Below are positions 61,901 to 64,000 of a stretch of DNA of 64,000 bases, piece by piece. The stretch spans positions 110,226-174,225 of the forward strand of contig DATHOE010000047.1 of assembly GCA_035485275.1 (NCBI GenBank), read 5' to 3'. The translations under genes were made by a program, and so were the position numbers. The notes under the pieces were generated by a model. That model had not been told where the DNA came from and searched no databases. It was given only the letters and a program-made list of their open reading frames with translations. The stretch's first letter is position 1; every line of letters begins with the position of its first letter. This DNA is from DAIDJD01 sp035485275 (GTDB lineage Bacteria > Oederibacteriota > JAJYGY01 > DAIDJD01).

Positions 61901-63213
61901 CGGGACGGGCTGGGCGTCGCGCTCTCCGAGGGCGTCCGGGTGGCGGTGTTTGTGACCGTGGGCGAGATCGTCGCCGTGGAGTTGGGCGAGTCGGTCCAGG
62001 TCGGGCTGGGAGTCGCGCTGGCCGAGGGCGAAGCGCTGCGGGACGGGCTGGGCGTCGCGCTCGGCGAGGGGCTCGCGGAACGCGTGGCGCTGACCGTGCC
62101 GGTGGAGCTCGGCGTCACGCTCTGCGAGGGCGTCCGGGTGGCGGTGTTCGAGGCCGTGGGCGAGATCGTCGCCGTGGAGTTGGGCGAGTCGGTCCAGGTC
62201 GGGCTGACGGTCGGGCTGGCCGAAGGCGACGCGCTCCGGGACGGGCTGGGCGTCGCGCTCGGCGACACCGAGCGGGTGGCCGAAGGCGAGTCGGTCCCGG
62301 TCTGGCTCAGCGTCGGGCTGGCCGAAGGCGACGCGCTGCGGGACGGGCTGGGCGTAGCTGTCTGAGTCGCCGTCAGGGTCGCCGAGGGCGAGGCAGTCCG
62401 GGTCGACGAAGAGCTTTGGGTGGCCGTCTCGGTCACCGACGGCGAAACCGTGATCGTGGCGGTGTTCGAGGCGCTGGGGGACAGCGTCGCGGTGAAATTC
62501 GGCGAATTGGTCCAGCTGGGGCTCGGCGTCGGGCTGGCCGTGGGCGACTGCATGGGGGTCGCGGTGGAGGTCCGGCTCGGGGAGACCGAGTTCGTCGGGG
62601 AGGAATCAGGGCTCGGTGTGGCCGTGATGCTCGGGGTCGCGTCGGGCGAAAGGGTTTCCGTGGCGCTCGGTGTGGCCGTCGCCGTCAGGGTTGCGGAAAT
62701 CGTCGGCGAGGCCGTGGGGCTGACCGTCGGGGTCATGGAAGGGCTGGAGGTATCGCTGAGGCTCGGGGTGGCGCTGGCGGTCATCGTGCTCGTGCTCGAC
62801 GCGGACTGCGAAGGGGTCGCGGTCGCCGAGGCCATGGGCGTGTCGGTTTCGGAGCCGGTGCCGGTCAGGGTCTCGCTGGGGCTGGGCGAAGCCGTCAGGG
62901 TCAGCGAGGGCGTCAGGGACGGGGTCACGGACGGGGTCGCGCTGCGCGTGGGCGAATAGCTGGGGCTGACAGCCAGGGTCGAAGTTTGCGAAGGTGAAAC
63001 CGAGTTGCTGGGTGTGGGCGAAGAAACAACGGGAGATGGCGAGTTCGCAATCGTTGGAATGATGGTCGGATGGGACGTTATGATCTGGTAAAAAGGGCTC
63101 TCCGGGTCATTGGGATTGGTCCGGCCCGAAGGGCCGTTCAGCCAAAAGGGAAAGGCCCGGCCCAGGGTCGGTAGCATCAGCAAAAAGACACATAGTGTGA
63201 AACGCAACTTCAT
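58984..63213 (-). CDS. Giant secreted protein: STP-rich linker, CBM-like modules and GH87-like beta-helix
   Basis: 1409 residues. Signal peptide MKLRFTLCVFLLMLPTLGRA, then an about 550-residue Ser/Thr/Pro-rich region (about 45-590), a CBM3/CBM2-like module (about 595-800) with PSTPVNVNTLTIVGWFSSDD, a short linker, a CBM35-like module (about 838-1025, YTEYEAEAGTYTG), and a right-handed beta-helix (about 1030-1409). In the last, ADPTGVNDSAQDIQNC, ADGVNMNDG and TGDDSIAFWS match GH87-type alpha-1,3-glucanase/mycodextranase sequence, giving candidate catalytic Asp residues. It would degrade or bind an extracellular glucan or related polymer. The C-terminus lacks a recognisable sorting domain. Start M63213 is chosen for its signal peptide. 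Confidence 0.8.
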   Translation of the reverse strand: MKLRFTLCVFLLMLPTLGRAFPFWLNGPSGRTNPNDPESPFYQIITSHPTIIPTIANSPSPVVSSPTPSNSVSPSQTSTLAVSPSYSPTRSATPSVTPSLTPSLTLTASPSPSETLTGTGSETDTPMASATATPSQSASSTSTMTASATPSLSDTSSPSMTPTVSPTASPTISATLTATATPSATETLSPDATPSITATPSPDSSPTNSVSPSRTSTATPMQSPTASPTPSPSWTNSPNFTATLSPSASNTATITVSPSVTETATQSSSSTRTASPSATLTATQTATPSPSRSASPSASPTLSQTGTDSPSATRSVSPSATPSPSRSASPSASPTVSPTWTDSPNSTATISPTASNTATRTPSQSVTPSSTGTVSATRSASPSPSATPSPSRSASPSASATPSPTWTDSPNSTATISPTVTNTATRTPSESATPSPSRSASPSASATLSQTWTDTPNATATVSPTGSSSATRTPSQSVTPSPTPSPSRSTTPSPSATPSSTGTASVTRSPTPSPTTTRSPTQTFTANATLTWTPSATPTASPTGSPTVSPSSSPTRTPSPSPSRTPSPSPSPSVTASRTATPSPSATPTETFTTIPGTCATTDELDMQISVGNIDVNNPCTGSSAQYPQYEDVMFKIENNNPSTPVNVNTLTIVGWFSSDDTLGAWGGNNYRSMIYSAAGSLQAPTAGVTGTAAVSTSGSYHMVTFGFSTSGTIPSGGGYILAGTTAANPFWQLVNSTVGATVFDTGCDNYSGLESGASGSDGAGGTYYTAGTYYSNPHWMLYENGLPVCQYSSAGVPDLNSGVPATGATCSCPGVTPSATPSNTPVVTPSPTAVVGATLPYTEYEAEAGTYTGTLIGNSSSPATYEQTWSGATLSNSETVELAAEASGREAVQLNTTGQTIKWTTSAACNAIVVRYNVPAGSGSTTLSCIVSGPSVTTFTQKLSLTSAYQWFYGAWPTSSPITGYDTNSGDGAAFHLYDEMHALLGSGAPPATIPAGSTITLEKEAGDTNCVIDFIDLELVGAPISMPAGYTSITAAGYNADPTGVNDSAQDIQNCINAQTKVWIPAGTFYCSNTRNANFTVPAGTTIAGAGMWYSTLTSGTNNGSGYYLGFNVGTSNDVFNNFCIQGGCTNRYDANSNSGFYYEGGTGCSLTNIWVEHEKAGYWVGQNALGNNAAANGTTITGCRFRDLFADGVNMNDGAVNCTVTQCSLRYTGDDSIAFWSTNENSYAEQNGDSATYNTIQLPWRADGIAVYGGGAYNIADNYVADTLDAAGILVENGFTPIYPFQNTTTITGNTLNRCGGIWDGGISGGMEFWGNSGTLGTFNLTGNTVENSQYMGFLFYGTDGALGTFTTEQILNSGTYGLQVYSGTTGSVTFTNSTVSNSTLGPLLNSATGFTLTQGTGDTGF
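61435..63080 (-). repeat. Coding tandem repeats of the STP-rich linker
   Basis: Internal repeats of the giant protein. A 50-60 residue unit recurs, seen for example as repeated TWTDSPNSTATISPT and PSRSASPSASATPS segments. The DNA sequence GACGGGCTGGGCGTCGCGCT appears several times between 61.9 and 62.3 kb. Such repeats recombine easily, so copy number may vary between strains or be mis-assembled. Confidence 0.8.
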
Positions 63214-63441
63214 ATCCCGGTACTCCACGCCTACATTTTTTGATCGTGCCCATGCCATTGCACAAATTCTACCAATCTGGCCTGGAAAGGCCCTCCTCGA
63301 TTCTAGCCAATAGATAAGGTTATCATGCAGAGGTAAAATAAAGCCTAACTACCAAAATACTTCCAAAAATAAGTTTTGTCCACAGCGCTGATCAGATTAG
63401 CCAATAAAAATGGGCACCAAACAAAGGCCTCCCCGGCCCCC

Positions 63442-63477
63442 GGCGGCGGGCCCGGCGTCAAAACCGGGCCTGCCGCC
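63442..63477. repeat. GC-rich 14-bp inverted repeat
   Basis: GGCGGCGGGCCCGG and CCGGGCCTGCCGCC with one mismatch, eight-base loop. It lies just downstream of the partial secreted-protein gene stop and could form a strong hairpin, but lacks a T-tract in either direction, so terminator function is doubtful. Confidence 0.55.
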
Positions 63478-63507
63478 TAAGGAAATCAGCGCACTCTTTT
63501 TTTGGGA

Positions 63508-64000
63508 TCAGTGGATGATCGCCAACTTGAAGGTGCCCACGACCGCGTTGTCCATGATCACCTGCACAAAGTAGATGCCTGAGGACAGTCTTTGAAGGTC
63601 CATGGACTGCGCGTGGATCCCCGCGCTTTGCCAGGGCATGTTCACCTCGGCGACCATCGCGCCCGTGATGCCGCTGACCACGAGGCTCGGGGCACCGTCC
63701 TTGGGCAGCGCGTAGATCAGGGTGGTCTGACCGCGGGACGGATTGGGCACCGCGATCAGGGTTTTGCCGTCCAAGGACCAGGCCGGCGTGGGCGTCGCCT
63801 TGGCGACCAGGTCCAGGAGCTTCACGGCGTCACCCTGGTTGGAGCAAGCCGTGTTGTTGACCGTCACGTCGTCGTAATAGCCCGGCGGGCCGTAGGCCGT
63901 GAAGCCCACCGCTCCGCTCAGGTAGGGATCCGCCGAGCTGTCCGTGTAGCTCAGGGCCAGCACGCCGTTGATGTAGGCGTCGATCGTCGTACCGCTGGCG
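63508..64000 (-). CDS. Secreted protein with C-terminal T9SS-like sorting domain, 5' end outside window
   Basis: The last about 163 residues of a larger protein, running off the right edge. A lectin-like part (YTDSSADPYLSGAVGFTAYGPPGYYDD) is followed by a domain with the type A sorting pattern: VPNPSRGQTTLIYALPKDG, SGITGAMVAEVNMPW, and LSSGIYFVQVIMDN, ending FKLAIIH. Such domains direct proteins through type IX secretion or act as FlgD-like Ig folds. The preceding residues have the look of a concanavalin-like lectin/glucanase fold (inference). It is encoded just upstream of the giant glucanase-like gene on the same strand. Confidence 0.75.
   Translation of the reverse strand, partial: ASGTTIDAYINGVLALSYTDSSADPYLSGAVGFTAYGPPGYYDDVTVNNTACSNQGDAVKLLDLVAKATPTPAWSLDGKTLIAVPNPSRGQTTLIYALPKDGAPSLVVSGITGAMVAEVNMPWQSAGIHAQSMDLQRLSSGIYFVQVIMDNAVVGTFKLAIIH

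Noticed and set aside
61205..62365. 386-codon rightward Val/Gly repeat open frame
   Set aside because: Antisense of the Ser/Thr/Pro repeat region; the repetition is inherited from the coding repeats on the other strand.
61435..63080. CRISPR-like or tandem repeat array
   Set aside because: The repeats are in-frame coding repeats of a secreted protein and lack constant repeat-spacer structure.
63442..63477. Intrinsic terminator
   Set aside because: Strong hairpin, but no T-tract follows on either strand; listed only as an inverted repeat.

Overview
The window is high-GC chromosomal DNA from an uncultured-looking, diderm (Gram-negative) bacterium. A TolC/HlyD/ABC efflux operon, two outer-membrane beta-barrels, a HtrA-like protease and a MurJ flippase imply two membranes. 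The last gene ends in a C-terminal domain resembling type IX secretion / Por sorting domains, and a giant secreted protein has an Ser/Thr/Pro repeat linker. These suggest an FCB-like or Elusimicrobiota-like lineage, but this is a weak inference and no rRNA or marker gene settles it.

Region 1 (1-14.5 kb) is housekeeping and envelope. It holds a FabF-type ketosynthase overlapping a SRPBCC/cyclase-like gene, MurJ, a DUF1801 protein, an SDR-OsmC pair and a HtrA-like protease. A surface-glycan block follows: a YfhO-type membrane protein, two acyltransferase-3 proteins and two GT-C-like membrane proteins. Region 2 (14.5-32.5 kb) holds a Bro-N/DinD-like gene beside tRNA-Asp, a metallophosphoesterase, a sugar-nucleotide epimerase, a glcDEF glycolate oxidase operon, a PAQR/hemolysin III protein, a flavin-reductase-like protein and a Cys-rich secreted protein next to an outer-membrane protein. 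It ends with a TetR-TolC-HlyD-ABC-ABC-permease-permease efflux operon organised like E. coli cecR/ybhGFSR.

Region 3 (32.3-36.5 kb) has a CDGSH iron-sulfur gene and, 2.3 kb away, a truncated second CDGSH copy. Between them lie an AT-rich secreted hypothetical protein, a PIN/ribbon-helix-helix toxin-antitoxin module and an XRE regulator. A B12-binding-type radical SAM gene follows.

Region 4 (about 36.5-57.5 kb) looks like an integrated island of lower GC. It is bounded by an imperfect 89-bp direct repeat (36488-36576 and 57436-57523, with a 23-bp perfect core) derived from the 5' end and upstream region of the radical SAM gene. Two tandem tyrosine recombinases sit just inside the right copy. 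Cargo includes a serine hydrolase and a SEC-C/nuclease-like protein, and an AT-rich four-gene operon that I read as a graspetide (omega-ester RiPP) locus: two precursors with four Thr/Glu/Asp core repeats, one ATP-grasp macrocyclase and one membrane protein with a collagen-like tail. It also includes a long same-strand defence run (Eco29kI-like GIY-YIG endonuclease, two cytosine-5 methyltransferases, Vsr, a MutL/MORC-like GHKL ATPase with an uncharacterised partner, a small protein, an HNH endonuclease), a HxlR/azoreductase/VOC group and two DNA-binding regulators with unknown neighbours.

Region 5 (57.6-64 kb) returns to high-GC envelope genes: an outer-membrane beta-barrel protein, a 1409-residue secreted protein with carbohydrate-binding modules and a GH87-like beta-helix, and the 3' end of another secreted protein. 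I saw no CRISPR array, rRNA or complete insertion sequence.
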